Below, in pieces: positions 26,027 to 34,158 of a stretch of 45,018 bases of DNA (within the stretch, counting starts at the first letter, position 1; each line of letters opens with the position of its first letter). The DNA is taken from positions 1-45,018 of IMG/VR virus record IMGVR_UViG_3300031329_000010. The stretch is one strand, 5' to 3'. Origin of the DNA: a virus. Both the position numbers and the translations under genes were made by a program. The notes under the pieces are model-generated. The model searched no databases. It was not told where the DNA came from and was given only the letters and a program-made list of their open reading frames with translations.

Positions 26027-26589
26027 TAGATTTTCCCCCAGTTAAGTTCAATTTCAACGTTGTCGTAGACTTTATCAAAAGAAGTATCAGTGTCTGAGTA
26101 CTGATTCATACCATCCTTTGAAATCATCATAACGTTTACTGCATCAAATGCATCCATGGGGGAACTTCCTTCTAGAGACACAATCATTTCTTCAAAGTCA
26201 TTAGATATACGAGGACGATCAATTGTTCCGTTGTAGACATTAATAATGTCTGCGGGGTCAAGCATTGGTTTTCCATCAGCATCAAGAAAACCTACTTTAA
26301 CGCTAATAGGCTTACCAATAACGTTATTACCTTTGATCTCACTTCTAAGCAATTCGTCGTTGTCAGAAAAAGTTACTGTGTAAGCCGCCCTATCAACAAC
26401 AGAATTATTACGGTAAGAGGAAACACTAAGCACCCCCCCATCAGACACATAAACGCCACCATCAAATGTAATATCAGAAGGGAAAGAAGTGAAACGATAG
26501 GTAGAGGTCAGGTCTAGCCTGATTAGATAAAATACTCGGATAGGGTCACGGTCTAGTGCCGCTTGTACATTTGGTGAAAACGTTCTCAT
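26026..26589 (-). CDS. Distal tail protein (DUF2163/phiJL001 Gp84-like)
   Basis: The 187-residue protein begins RDPIRVFYLIRLDLTSTYRF and continues FDGGVYVSDGGVLSVSSYR, resembling the N-terminal part of phage tail proteins of the Gp84/DUF2163 type seen in alphaproteobacterial phages and gene transfer agents. It sits just upstream of the J-like hub gene with 1-nt overlap and probably forms part of the baseplate hub. Confidence 0.65.
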   Translation of the reverse strand: MRTFSPNVQAALDRDPIRVFYLIRLDLTSTYRFTSFPSDITFDGGVYVSDGGVLSVSSYRNNSVVDRAAYTVTFSDNDELLRSEIKGNNVIGKPISVKVGFLDADGKPMLDPADIINVYNGTIDRPRISNDFEEMIVSLEGSSPMDAFDAVNVMMISKDGMNQYSDTDTSFDKVYDNVEIELNWGKI

Positions 26590-26603
26590 GACTGCTCCTT
26601 AGA

Positions 26604-27188
26604 TTAGATTTCTTCAACCAGATTCACTGTACCAGCATTAGAAAGAATACCATCAGAGAATGTAATGCCTTTGATGTCATTAACATCACGACTATAAGTT
26701 AGAAGGCAATTAGACCCATGTTGTATTCTTGTAGATGAAGGCACGGGCTGAACAAGGCCGGGGTGAATACGGGTAGAGCCAGAACCGTTCACGGTAGACT
26801 CTGTTAAATACACCTTTGAATGGTTTGAAAACTTGATGAATGATCCGGCAGGAATTAGTCCCGATCCGGAGATGTTAATAGTTGTTGTTCCTGCTAAGTA
26901 AGTAGCCGAAGCGTTCATAAAACCAGCCGCCCAAGCTTCATCTACCGAGGGAAGTTGAGGCATAATCATAGTATCAACTGACCCAATAGCATCCCTAAAT
27001 ACCGATCCCACAAGAGACAGAGAAGAGCTTTCAATTGTGATAAGCTGAAAAGATAGCTCCCAACGCTGTGCGTTTTGGCTACTACGCTCTGTTTTAAGAG
27101 AGATAGTATCATTAGAGAACATAGGTTCATTTGATCTAAAGGTTATTGGGGCGGAAATCCTGTTTCCATTGTAGAAATAAGCTGTCAT
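26604..27188 (-). CDS. Putative tail tip protein (194 aa)
   Basis: The 194-residue beta-rich protein contains RSSQNAQRWELSFQL and a small all-beta segment (YLAGTTTINISGSG) recalling distal tail/DUF-type hub proteins that sense membrane contact. It overlaps the NlpC/P60-like gene start by 4 nt (26604-27188 versus 27185). I infer a tail tip role from context; the family is not recognised with certainty. Confidence 0.6.
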   Translation of the reverse strand: MTAYFYNGNRISAPITFRSNEPMFSNDTISLKTERSSQNAQRWELSFQLITIESSSLSLVGSVFRDAIGSVDTMIMPQLPSVDEAWAAGFMNASATYLAGTTTINISGSGLIPAGSFIKFSNHSKVYLTESTVNGSGSTRIHPGLVQPVPSSTRIQHGSNCLLTYSRDVNDIKGITFSDGILSNAGTVNLVEEI

Positions 27189-27634
27189 TGTTGTTGTCTC
27201 CCTATACCGACAATGGTCCTGTCTAAAAGAGGCAATACATCGCTTTGAACAACCATATCTCTTTCATTTATAAAGAATTCCGTATTAGAACCATAAACTA
27301 GCGAAGTATTAAGACCTGAGGCTGTTCTACGAGCAATCAAATCACCTTCTCTTACGTCCTCTAAGTTTTCTATTTTTTGTAGGCCCAACTGAACAATAAA
27401 TCTATCCATAGCTGGTTGCAGGGATCTAGTCTTTGTTCCTTTCATCATCTCTAATACAAAATGTTTGTTACTAAAAAAGGTTTGCCTTGTCCACTTGGGT
27501 TGTTGATAGCTATGGTCTACTAACTGTTTATAAACTAGGACTAACGCCCAACAATCATTGTGGCCTATAATGATGTTCCCTGTTTTTTTTAACCGGGCTT
27601 TCATTTCTTTGATTGCCTCTAAAACTTCTTTCAT
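27185..27634 (-). CDS. NlpC/P60-like tail hydrolase
   Basis: The 149-residue protein has HNDCWALVLVYKQL near residues 25-38, the DC(W/A) nucleophile segment expected of small phage NlpC/P60-like peptidases, with VREGDLIARR later as the strand before the catalytic His region. A clear catalytic His is not obvious, so activity is unproven. It is the first gene after promoter P27681 and begins the tail-tip operon, like lambda K. Confidence 0.6.
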   Translation of the reverse strand: MKEVLEAIKEMKARLKKTGNIIIGHNDCWALVLVYKQLVDHSYQQPKWTRQTFFSNKHFVLEMMKGTKTRSLQPAMDRFIVQLGLQKIENLEDVREGDLIARRTASGLNTSLVYGSNTEFFINERDMVVQSDVLPLLDRTIVGIGRQQQ

Positions 27635-27861
27635 ACTCTTCTCCTAGTAAGTGAGGGAGGACCCTAAGGTTTCCCCCTCTCTTTAACGTCACCTAATTAT
27701 GTGATAAAAAACAAACCCTTAGTTACTCCCTTTTTTTTTTTTTTCACTTTGAAGCTTAAGACTTGCTCCAAGACTTGTGAGTAAGTCAATTGGGCTTCCT
27801 TTAAAGAGCCGCTAAATGGACGGCCCCGGACAGTGTGTCCTGATCTTGGTTTGTCGTGTTG
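27635..27861. other. Intergenic region with promoter and poly(T)
   Basis: It holds promoter P27681, a T15 homopolymer on the plus strand (near 27731-27745), and otherwise no supported gene. It separates the GC-rich tail-fibre block from the AT-rich tail-tip operon. Confidence 0.6.
27680..27695 (-). promoter_or_regulatory. Phage-type (SP6-like) promoter P27681
   Basis: This is an exact copy of TAGGTGACGTTAAAGA followed by GAGGGGGAAA, 46 nt upstream of the NlpC/P60-like gene. It lacks the hairpin modules of the other arrays. Confidence 0.85.
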
Positions 27862-28012
27862 TCAGGTGACTACGACGTTGTAATCGACGCCATCAGTGAA
27901 CAGCGATGAAGCAGACCCAAATGTGTATACATCTATCCCGTCACTGGTTTCAGAAAACGTCAATTCTGTCCCGACGCCGCGCTGCGATTTGGGCGGCTAC
28001 TGTTTCAGTCAT
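27862..28012 (-). pseudogene. Frameshifted small gene
   Basis: An ATG at 28012, overlapping the previous stop, opens MTETVAAQIAARRRDRIDVF and then stops. A different frame continues as ETSDGIDVYTFGSASSLF and ends at 27862 with no start codon of its own. The two halves look like one protein of about 50 residues broken by a frameshift near 27970. A programmed shift or a sequence error is also possible. Confidence 0.4.
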
Positions 28013-28268
28013 CTGCCCGCCTTAACGTTTCAATTTCAGCAAGCAAGGCTTTCGCGTCGGACACGTCATTCAGAAACGACCGCTCGCAGTGGTCGGGGTT
28101 GCGCTGCCAGAAGAATATGGCGTCAATAAACCGCTCACCCCGGCGGCCCTGCCGGTGCATCCGGGCGCTAACGCTTTCGTTCGGCCCCGTCTCTGTCAAG
28201 TCAACCGCCGTCATAACGTTGCCAAGCTGCGACAGGGCCGAACCGATCATGGATATGCGCTGCATCAT
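28005..28268 (-). CDS. Hypothetical protein (87 aa), GC-rich block
   Basis: The 87-residue helical protein (MIGSALSQLGNVMTAVDLTE...DVSDAKALLAEIETLRRADD) overlaps the DUF4376-like gene by 4 nt. Its GC content and codon use differ from the backbone. It looks like the small helper proteins near tail fibres in Rhodobacterales prophages. No function is assigned. Confidence 0.65.
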   Translation of the reverse strand: MMQRISMIGSALSQLGNVMTAVDLTETGPNESVSARMHRQGRRGERFIDAIFFWQRNPDHCERSFLNDVSDAKALLAEIETLRRADD

Positions 28269-28669
28269 GGCCAGTACTTATCATTGGTGAAGTCTGCCGG
28301 AATCGGGTCCATGGCCTTGATTGCGTGGGCCGCAAAGATGTGCGCGCTCTCGTTCGCTGCCGCCGCATTGCCAAAGGCAAAGCACGTCTGAGCGTCCATC
28401 GTGGTCAAGCTGTTGTCGGCGGCAATCCACGTGAAGTCTGCATTGCCTCTATGCCACCGCAGGTCGCCGACCTCTGCTCCACCACCTATGGCAAATCCGG
28501 CAAGGGTTGCCGCGCCCGTGATCCGCGCGAGGCTTGCAGTGTCGCAGTCATACCGTTTGCCAGCAAAGGCAAAAGTTGCGGTCATACGGCGGTCGCGTTC
28601 TGCGTTTACTGCGGCGCGGGCTTCGGCAAGCAGGGTGGCTGGGTCTGGTCTGCCAATCTTGATAATCAT
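28265..28669 (-). CDS. DUF4376-like tail fibre helper
   Basis: The 134-residue protein contains ERDRRMTATFAFAGKRYDCD, then ITGAATLAGFAIG and a WIAADNSLTTMDAQTCFAFG segment, the layout of DUF4376 proteins found behind phage tail fibres. They probably aid fibre assembly or cap it. It overlaps both neighbours by 4 nt. Confidence 0.75.
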   Translation of the reverse strand: MIIKIGRPDPATLLAEARAAVNAERDRRMTATFAFAGKRYDCDTASLARITGAATLAGFAIGGGAEVGDLRWHRGNADFTWIAADNSLTTMDAQTCFAFGNAAAANESAHIFAAHAIKAMDPIPADFTNDKYWP

Positions 28670-28884
28670 GCGCCCACTCCATCAGTCAAATCGGCTTCAT
28701 CAACAGTCCATTCGTTACGCCATTGGCGGTCTGTTGGAATGTCAGCCACGTCTACAATCTTGTACGCCTTTCCAGTCGGCACGTCTTTTGCGGCGATTTC
28801 CTCAATTGTCAGCCCGCAATCGGCAGGGATGATAACCGCCACGTTGCCTTCGTCGTTTTGGTAGATAATGCGTTTGTTTTGCAT
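28666..28884 (-). CDS. Hypothetical tail-fibre-associated protein (72 aa)
   Basis: The 72-residue acidic protein (IIYQNDEGNVAVIIPADCGL...DRQWRNEWTVDEADL) has a good AAGGAG site and overlaps the DUF4376-like gene by 4 nt. This type of small protein is common behind tail fibres in alphaproteobacterial prophages. Function unknown. Confidence 0.7.
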   Translation of the reverse strand: MQNKRIIYQNDEGNVAVIIPADCGLTIEEIAAKDVPTGKAYKIVDVADIPTDRQWRNEWTVDEADLTDGVGA

Positions 28885-28895
28885 TGGGTCGCTCC

Positions 28896-30347
28896 TTACC
28901 TGAAAAACATAACTTCTACTGACGGGAAGTCTTCTACGTTAGCACCTGCATTGACTGTCTTAATGCGACAAGCAGTAGTTGTTTTTGTTCCACCGTTCGT
29001 CCGACCAATTAACACGTCTTTAACTCCACCCGTATCCTCGCCAGAACCGGACATAGCGTAATTCGCATCCTGCATTGCTGTCGTAAAGTTTACAGTGTAA
29101 TCACCCACGCCATTATCAGTAACGCTCGATACATTCCCGCCGCCGCGGATTGCCACTGTTCCGGTGCCGTTGAAATTTACCCACGCGCGGCAGGCATGCA
29201 TCGGGGCTGTGCCGCCAGGATCAAGCGTTGCGCCTTTTACGCTTAAACTTTTGGTAATTTGGACATCACCGCCTGACGTTATTCTCATACGTTCCGTCGG
29301 GAATTCTTCGATATCTGGTCTTGTTCCAAATGTTAAAGCCTGTTGATAACCCGATACGGATTCTTGGTCCCAGCCTATGTAGCATCCCGTTTCTTCAAAT
29401 GAATTAGAAATTCCGAAACCAATATATCCTTTGCCAAGAGTGTCACCACTGCTACCAGCACTGTTGATAAACTGAGCAACCATTGAATTGTTTACTTCTT
29501 CCACAACACGAAGTTTTTCAGGACTATTTGCAGAAGCCAGCCCTAAGTTAGCGCGCGCTGTCGTCGCGCTTCCCAGATCGCTTAAATTGTTGGATCGGTG
29601 GGCGTAGCGGTTGTCTGGCTGAACAGATGCCGTCCCAAGCGCCGTTCCCTGCCGGTAAGGTGTCCAGCCGCTTCCATCCTTTTTGGCGACGATAACCCAT
29701 GCGCTATTTGCCTCATTGCGCACTTTCATGAGGTCGTTATTCGTATCGAACCAGAGCATGTGCGCAAATGTCGGGTTCGGCTCTGATGATCCGGCATTGT
29801 TCGTCGCAATCGCGCTCAGAGCGGTGTTTGTTGTGAAGCCGGAGTCGTTGGTCAGAAGCGAGATGTTCGATCCAGACACTAGCTTGCCGTCGAGCGCACC
29901 CTGCAGCCCCGTGACGGTCGAGATGGCCTGCGTGTGTGCTGCTGGGGCATAGTCGCTGCTGTCAAAAGACTTAACCTGAGCTAAGTTAGTTACCTCACTG
30001 TCCATAAGAGCACCAGCGGATGTCACATTAGCTGTGTCTGTAACGTCTGCGGAAGCCTCGATGTTGTCCAACTTAGTCTTGTCACCATCTACAAAAGCAC
30101 CCTCAGTAGGTGGCTGTTGCGCTGTATCTGCAAGACTTCCTTGCGCTGCAGTGGCGAAGTCTTCTGTGCTAGCCGTTGCTGCAGAACCCGCGTCTGAAAT
30201 ACTAGAAAGGGGCTGTGTACCTGTATGTGTTCCCCTATCTCTTAGTTGAGCGTCTGTTGCGTTGGCGGTTGCGTTGGAAGCAACGCCTTGAGTCTTGCTG
30301 ATCCCGGCGTCGATATCTTCACCGGTATGGATACTGTTATATGGCAT
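28896..30347 (-). CDS. Tail fibre protein
   Basis: The 483-residue protein has a low-complexity Ala/Thr/Asp-rich shaft (TQPLSSISDAGSAATAST), a THTGTQ segment, and a C-terminal domain with WVNFNGTGTVAIRGGGN and a VNFTTAMQDANYAM motif common at the ends of phage fibres. GC content rises across it relative to the backbone, which suggests acquisition by recombination. It is followed by three small overlapping helper genes. Confidence 0.85.
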   Translation of the reverse strand: MPYNSIHTGEDIDAGISKTQGVASNATANATDAQLRDRGTHTGTQPLSSISDAGSAATASTEDFATAAQGSLADTAQQPPTEGAFVDGDKTKLDNIEASADVTDTANVTSAGALMDSEVTNLAQVKSFDSSDYAPAAHTQAISTVTGLQGALDGKLVSGSNISLLTNDSGFTTNTALSAIATNNAGSSEPNPTFAHMLWFDTNNDLMKVRNEANSAWVIVAKKDGSGWTPYRQGTALGTASVQPDNRYAHRSNNLSDLGSATTARANLGLASANSPEKLRVVEEVNNSMVAQFINSAGSSGDTLGKGYIGFGISNSFEETGCYIGWDQESVSGYQQALTFGTRPDIEEFPTERMRITSGGDVQITKSLSVKGATLDPGGTAPMHACRAWVNFNGTGTVAIRGGGNVSSVTDNGVGDYTVNFTTAMQDANYAMSGSGEDTGGVKDVLIGRTNGGTKTTTACRIKTVNAGANVEDFPSVEVMFFR

Positions 30348-30358
30348 TGTTGTGGCTC

Positions 30359-30868
30359 CTACTCTGCAGCGGTAATAAATTCTTCTCCGCCTGATGTGAT
30401 CAGTTGATCCTCATACGTTGGCGGAGAGGGTATGTACCCGTAAATAATTTCCGGCTCTGCCCGCGCGACAGTCATCTGAACCCCACTCTTGCCGCTGAGC
30501 TGTTGAACGGGAGGTTCAGCGTCAAAGTCTTCGGTGTTGAAATCCCCGACACGAATGCGAGTGACCGGAAAGCCCACGCTGAAGCCGTTAGGGGTCGGTC
30601 CGGAGGCCCGAACGATTTGCACTCGAAATGTCGCTGTGCTCGGCCCGAGATCGCTCGTGCCTTCAAAGATCACCCGCACCTTACCGGCGACTCGATCTGT
30701 ATATGAAATGATCTCTTTGCCGAGAATCTGCGCACTTGGGTCATAGATCCTGACCTCCCATTCTGTGAGATCGAAAGGAGCCCCTAAAGCATCTACGGTC
30801 TCCGGTGGTCCAAAGAAATTAAGGTCGACGGCCACGTCACCGCCAGCGTTGTGTATAAGCGTAGTCAT
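30359..30868 (-). CDS. Putative virion/fibre-associated beta protein
   Basis: The 169-residue protein from the ATG at 30868 (AAGGGGG upstream, overlapping the previous stop) is beta-rich, with WEVRIYDPSAQILGKEII and ATFRVQIVRASGPTPNG suggesting an Ig-like or jelly-roll fold. It sits between fibre genes. No family is recognised. Confidence 0.6.
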   Translation of the reverse strand: MTTLIHNAGGDVAVDLNFFGPPETVDALGAPFDLTEWEVRIYDPSAQILGKEIISYTDRVAGKVRVIFEGTSDLGPSTATFRVQIVRASGPTPNGFSVGFPVTRIRVGDFNTEDFDAEPPVQQLSGKSGVQMTVARAEPEIIYGYIPSPPTYEDQLITSGGEEFITAAE

Positions 30869-31002
30869 CGGCAATCCCCCTTCATTCTGTCGTCCGTATT
30901 AGCCATTATTTTACTCCTTTCATACAGGCCCCCACGGCAGAAGTGCAGGCCTCCAGACCAGCAGTTCAGATCCTTTTCTTGGTTATCATAAGGGTTAGCC
31001 AT
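30865..31002 (-). CDS. Small Cys-containing protein (45 aa)
   Basis: An ATG at 31002 with a strong GAGGAAT site opens a 45-residue ORF (NCWSGGLHFCRGGLYERSK) that overlaps the next gene by 4 nt. An internal ATG (MANTDDRMKG) with AGGAG could also be used. Its function is unknown. Confidence 0.55.
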   Translation of the reverse strand: MANPYDNQEKDLNCWSGGLHFCRGGLYERSKIMANTDDRMKGDCR

Positions 31003-31036
31003 TTATATTCCTCAAATTTTCTAGGTGGGTTAGTCT

Positions 31037-31198
31037 TTAGTTAATAACCATTAGATAGGCAACCAAAGTGCCAGCACCGCCGCAGGCGTTCAGCCAGTTC
31101 AAACTGCCGTAGGTTAGGGCCTCGGCAGGACCAGACCCAAAGGCCATTGCAAAGTGGTTGCCGTCGGCGCGCAGGGCGTCTGGGCAAGGGATTGTTAG
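31037..31198 (-). pseudogene. Paralogue of the adjacent gene without a start codon
   Basis: The frame reads LTIPCPDALRADGNHFAMAF and continues to AYLMVIN. It matches the start of the adjacent upstream gene (LTIACPEALRDDANQLAMVL) and follows that gene's TGA in the same frame. The intact paralogue starts ATGAGACTAACA; here ATGACTAACA lacks two bases, so the ATG is out of frame. Readthrough of the TGA or a sequence error are alternatives. Confidence 0.5.
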
Positions 31199-31606
31199 TC
31201 ATACATACGCCCCCACATCCACCTCAACCTCAACCTCAACCTCAACCTGCGTCAGCCCCATTGCGGCCAACGTTGCCAACGCATCGTCTCCGGCACAGGC
31301 GGTCAGTTTGTCAGGCGCTACCTCAACAGCCTCTAGCGAGAACACCAGCGCCGCTTGTGCGAGCCGTGCCGCATCCATGTCTATAATGTTGTCAGTGTCC
31401 CATGAGGGGCGCTGTAGGCCGCTCTGTGCTGTTGTGGTGAATGCGTCAGACACGATCAAGCTTGCGCAGGCGTAAAGGTTGCCCCCCGCGTCCTGCCAGT
31501 TCAGCGCCACGTAGGTTTCTGCATCAGACGGACCGTAGCCCAGCACCATGGCTAGTTGGTTTGCATCATCCCGCAGCGCCTCGGGGCAAGCGATTGTTAG
31601 TCTCAT
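31199..31606 (-). CDS. Small tail-fibre-associated protein with VE dipeptide repeat
   Basis: From the ATG at 31606 (AGGAGG upstream; ATGA overlap with the fibre gene) the 135-residue protein contains LNWQDAGGNLYACASLIVSD and ends in a hexanucleotide-encoded VEVEVEVEVD tract. Similar proteins accompany prophage fibres, but no function is established. Confidence 0.65.
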   Translation of the reverse strand: MRLTIACPEALRDDANQLAMVLGYGPSDAETYVALNWQDAGGNLYACASLIVSDAFTTTAQSGLQRPSWDTDNIIDMDAARLAQAALVFSLEAVEVAPDKLTACAGDDALATLAAMGLTQVEVEVEVEVDVGAYV

Positions 31607-33846
31607 CAGTAGCCTCCTGTTACTGCTACGGTCCATCCGCGTGACCGTAGCGTGTCGATTGCTGCCTCACCAGCAGCGGACGGTGCCGATCCGCCCGACT
31701 GATCGAACACACGTGTTCCTGCCGCAATACCGGATGCAACAAGCGACACTAGGATGTTGTCGATGCTGGTTTGCGTCAGTGCGGTGTTGTTAAATGCGCT
31801 GGAAAAGTCCCCGCCTTTTATATTGTCGAAGGCATTAGCTGGGAAGCTGGTCAGGCTGGTGCAGTCGCGCCACGCTAACGCAAAGCTAGTCCCCGAAGAC
31901 GTGTCGATTAGGGGGAAACTGGTGAGGCTTGAGCAACGCAACCACGCTATCGCAAAGATATTCCCCGAAGACGTGTCAATAAGAGGGAAACTGGTGAGGC
32001 TGGTGCAGTCCTGCCACGCTCGCCCAAAGCCAGTCCCAGAAGATGTGTCGATGAGCGGGAAACTCGTTAGGCTGGAGCAGTCGCGCCACGCTCCCCGAAA
32101 GTTAGTCCCCGAAGATGTGTCGATGAGCGGGAAACTGGTGAGGCTGGTGCAGTCCTGCCAAGCAAAAGAGAAATTAGTCCCTGCTGACGTGTCGATCAGA
32201 GGGAAGCTGGTGATTTCCGACCAATCTCTCCAGTAAGACTCAAAGTCGGTCACAGCCCCATAGCTGGCCGTTGCACCTTCCCCTACAAAGTAAGCCTCCG
32301 TCGCAGCAGCATCCCCCGCACTCAAAGCCCCGTTGCGGATTAACTGCCCCACGAGTGCGGTGCCGGGGAAATACTGCCCGTCCCTGCCGCCAATCTCATA
32401 CGGACCAGCAGGAATGTTCACGCCGTAGCTTGCTGTGCCTTGGTCCGTGCCGAGAACCATTGTGCCAGTAAACCCGCCCGTTGGTACTGTCACGGACAGG
32501 CGGTCATCCACCTTGTCCAGCGTGGCGCGGGCGGGACCAGTCTGGTATGTCGGACGCGCCGCAGCCGTGGCCTGCGTGGCGTGGTTGCCGTTGCCTGATT
32601 TGTCCAGCATCAGCCCAACAGGTTGTCCCGCCGTTGTGACGGGCGTGGTGCCTGCGCTATCTTGGAACAGCGTGGACAGGTCGGATGGACCGTACCATGC
32701 ACCTGCCTCGCTTCCCGTGAACACGTCAGCAGGGGTGAACACGCCGTCCTGCACCGTCACGCTCACGCTGTCCTGCGCGTCGGGTGACACGCCGTTGCTT
32801 GCTGTCTCCGAGTACTCCAGAACTTCACCGACAGACGCTTCCTCCGGTATAGTATAGTCGAGACCAGAAAGGTTCGCCGTAACGTCAACGCCATCAAGCG
32901 TAAGCGTAGGTGTCAAAGTAGGTGCAGGCGACCCGGAGTAGATGCCTTCAACGATTGTCACTGTGCTACCCTGTGCCGGATCGCCGGTGATCTGCGGGGC
33001 GGAGGTGATCGTCGGCGCGAATGCCTTGAGACCTGCCTGTCCCCAGTTTAAGAGGTCTGTAAATTCAGACGCTGTCAGACCGCGACTGATCTCCATTCCT
33101 CGCGCTATTTCTACCTTGGCAAAAGTATCTTCGCTAAACACACCTTTGTTGCCAAACAATTGGCTAACTCCTGTTTGCCAGTCCGGATAGAAACTGACAC
33201 CTGTTTCCGAGGCAACCAGAGTTCCGTCGATCCAGAGTTTAAGAGTGCCGCTCGGTATGTCGCCCTCTACGATGATCACCATGTCAAGCGGCGGATCATA
33301 TGTCGGACTGGGTGCATCGAGAACATCTGTACTGGTGTTGTCAATCTGGAACCGGACAGGGGAAAACGAACCTTGCGGCGCATAGATAATCCTTAGTCCG
33401 TCATTAAGATCATGGGCAGTCCAGACAGGGTTGGTGTTTCCGTTTGTGTCCAGCGACCTGATTGCAAAACATGCGGTGAAAACATCCTTGCCTGTGAAGT
33501 CTCGGGTCACGCTCGTCAGTTTATCACTGATACCGTCCGAAAGTATCGTTCGACGGTTACCCACAATCTGCAGCCTCGGACGGTCGGCGAGTACCTCCGT
33601 GCTGTGATCCACCCCGTTCGTGCTTCCGCTGTTATCTTTCCAAAGAGCCACGGGATCGTCATGGGCCGTCGCCGGAATTGTCCCGGCATCATCTTGCCAA
33701 AGACTCGACGTAGCGTAGGCATCCACGACAAAGCCCTGATCGTTTGATGTATAGAGGGTCTGCGGGAACACAAGCACGCCGGATCGACCACTTCGGCTAT
33801 AGAAAACGGGAGTAGAAGTCATGTTAAGTGCTGTCGTTAGTCTCAT
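31606..33846 (-). CDS. Tail fibre/adhesin with LamG-like, Ig-like and BspA-like repeats
   Basis: The 746-residue protein has a concanavalin/LamG-like N-terminal half (with FQIDNTSTDVL and LKLWIDGTLVAS), an Ig-like segment (ITSAPQITGDPAQGSTVTIV) and a second carbohydrate-binding-like region. Six tandem 24-residue BspA/DUF285-type repeats follow (SLTSFPLIDTSSGTNF). It ends with the BspA-type cap TLRSRGWTVAV. A receptor-binding or surface-adhesion role is likely. It lies directly downstream of TerL and the 79-residue protein, in the GC-rich block. Confidence 0.85.
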   Translation of the reverse strand: MRLTTALNMTSTPVFYSRSGRSGVLVFPQTLYTSNDQGFVVDAYATSSLWQDDAGTIPATAHDDPVALWKDNSGSTNGVDHSTEVLADRPRLQIVGNRRTILSDGISDKLTSVTRDFTGKDVFTACFAIRSLDTNGNTNPVWTAHDLNDGLRIIYAPQGSFSPVRFQIDNTSTDVLDAPSPTYDPPLDMVIIVEGDIPSGTLKLWIDGTLVASETGVSFYPDWQTGVSQLFGNKGVFSEDTFAKVEIARGMEISRGLTASEFTDLLNWGQAGLKAFAPTITSAPQITGDPAQGSTVTIVEGIYSGSPAPTLTPTLTLDGVDVTANLSGLDYTIPEEASVGEVLEYSETASNGVSPDAQDSVSVTVQDGVFTPADVFTGSEAGAWYGPSDLSTLFQDSAGTTPVTTAGQPVGLMLDKSGNGNHATQATAAARPTYQTGPARATLDKVDDRLSVTVPTGGFTGTMVLGTDQGTASYGVNIPAGPYEIGGRDGQYFPGTALVGQLIRNGALSAGDAAATEAYFVGEGATASYGAVTDFESYWRDWSEITSFPLIDTSAGTNFSFAWQDCTSLTSFPLIDTSSGTNFRGAWRDCSSLTSFPLIDTSSGTGFGRAWQDCTSLTSFPLIDTSSGNIFAIAWLRCSSLTSFPLIDTSSGTSFALAWRDCTSLTSFPANAFDNIKGGDFSSAFNNTALTQTSIDNILVSLVASGIAAGTRVFDQSGGSAPSAAGEAAIDTLRSRGWTVAVTGGY
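31840..32225 (-). repeat. Six 72-bp tandem repeats in the fibre gene
   Basis: The repeats encode SLTSFPLIDTSSGTxFxxAWxDC-type units. They are near-identical in DNA, which indicates recent expansion and possible copy-number variation between isolates. Confidence 0.85.
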
Positions 33847-33867
33847 TTCTCGACCTTTCTATTAATA

Positions 33868-34107
33868 TTAAGTTAATAGAGCGAAGATACCAACAGCTGA
33901 TGTATTTGCCGCATTAAACCTTGAGACATTTGCTGTAATAAGAGTACCGCTACCTACTTCTGCTTCAATGGTCTCTCCGGCACTGTCGAAAGAAACTACT
34001 CCACCTACATTTACAAAGAAGCCTACACAGACATCCTCTGGAACGTAATCACCATCACCTGTAGCTCTCCACTTGGGGGATAAGCCTGATACTTTTGTTG
34101 CTTGCAT
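33868..34107 (-). CDS. Putative small virion protein (79 aa)
   Basis: The 79-residue, Gly/Val-rich beta protein (VCVGFFVNVGGVVSFDSAGE) lies between TerL and the fibre genes. It resembles small capsid decoration or fibre-cap beta proteins in composition only; the family is not recognised. Confidence 0.6.
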   Translation of the reverse strand: MQATKVSGLSPKWRATGDGDYVPEDVCVGFFVNVGGVVSFDSAGETIEAEVGSGTLITANVSRFNAANTSAVGIFALLT

Positions 34108-34158
34108 TTTTATTAATTCCTTTTCTTTTTGTTTGGTGGCACTAAACAGTATCAGAAC

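Noticed and set aside
28325-28864. Plus-strand ORFs across the DUF4376-like region
   Set aside because: High GC content keeps the antisense frames open; the minus-strand genes have ATGA overlaps and recognisable domains.
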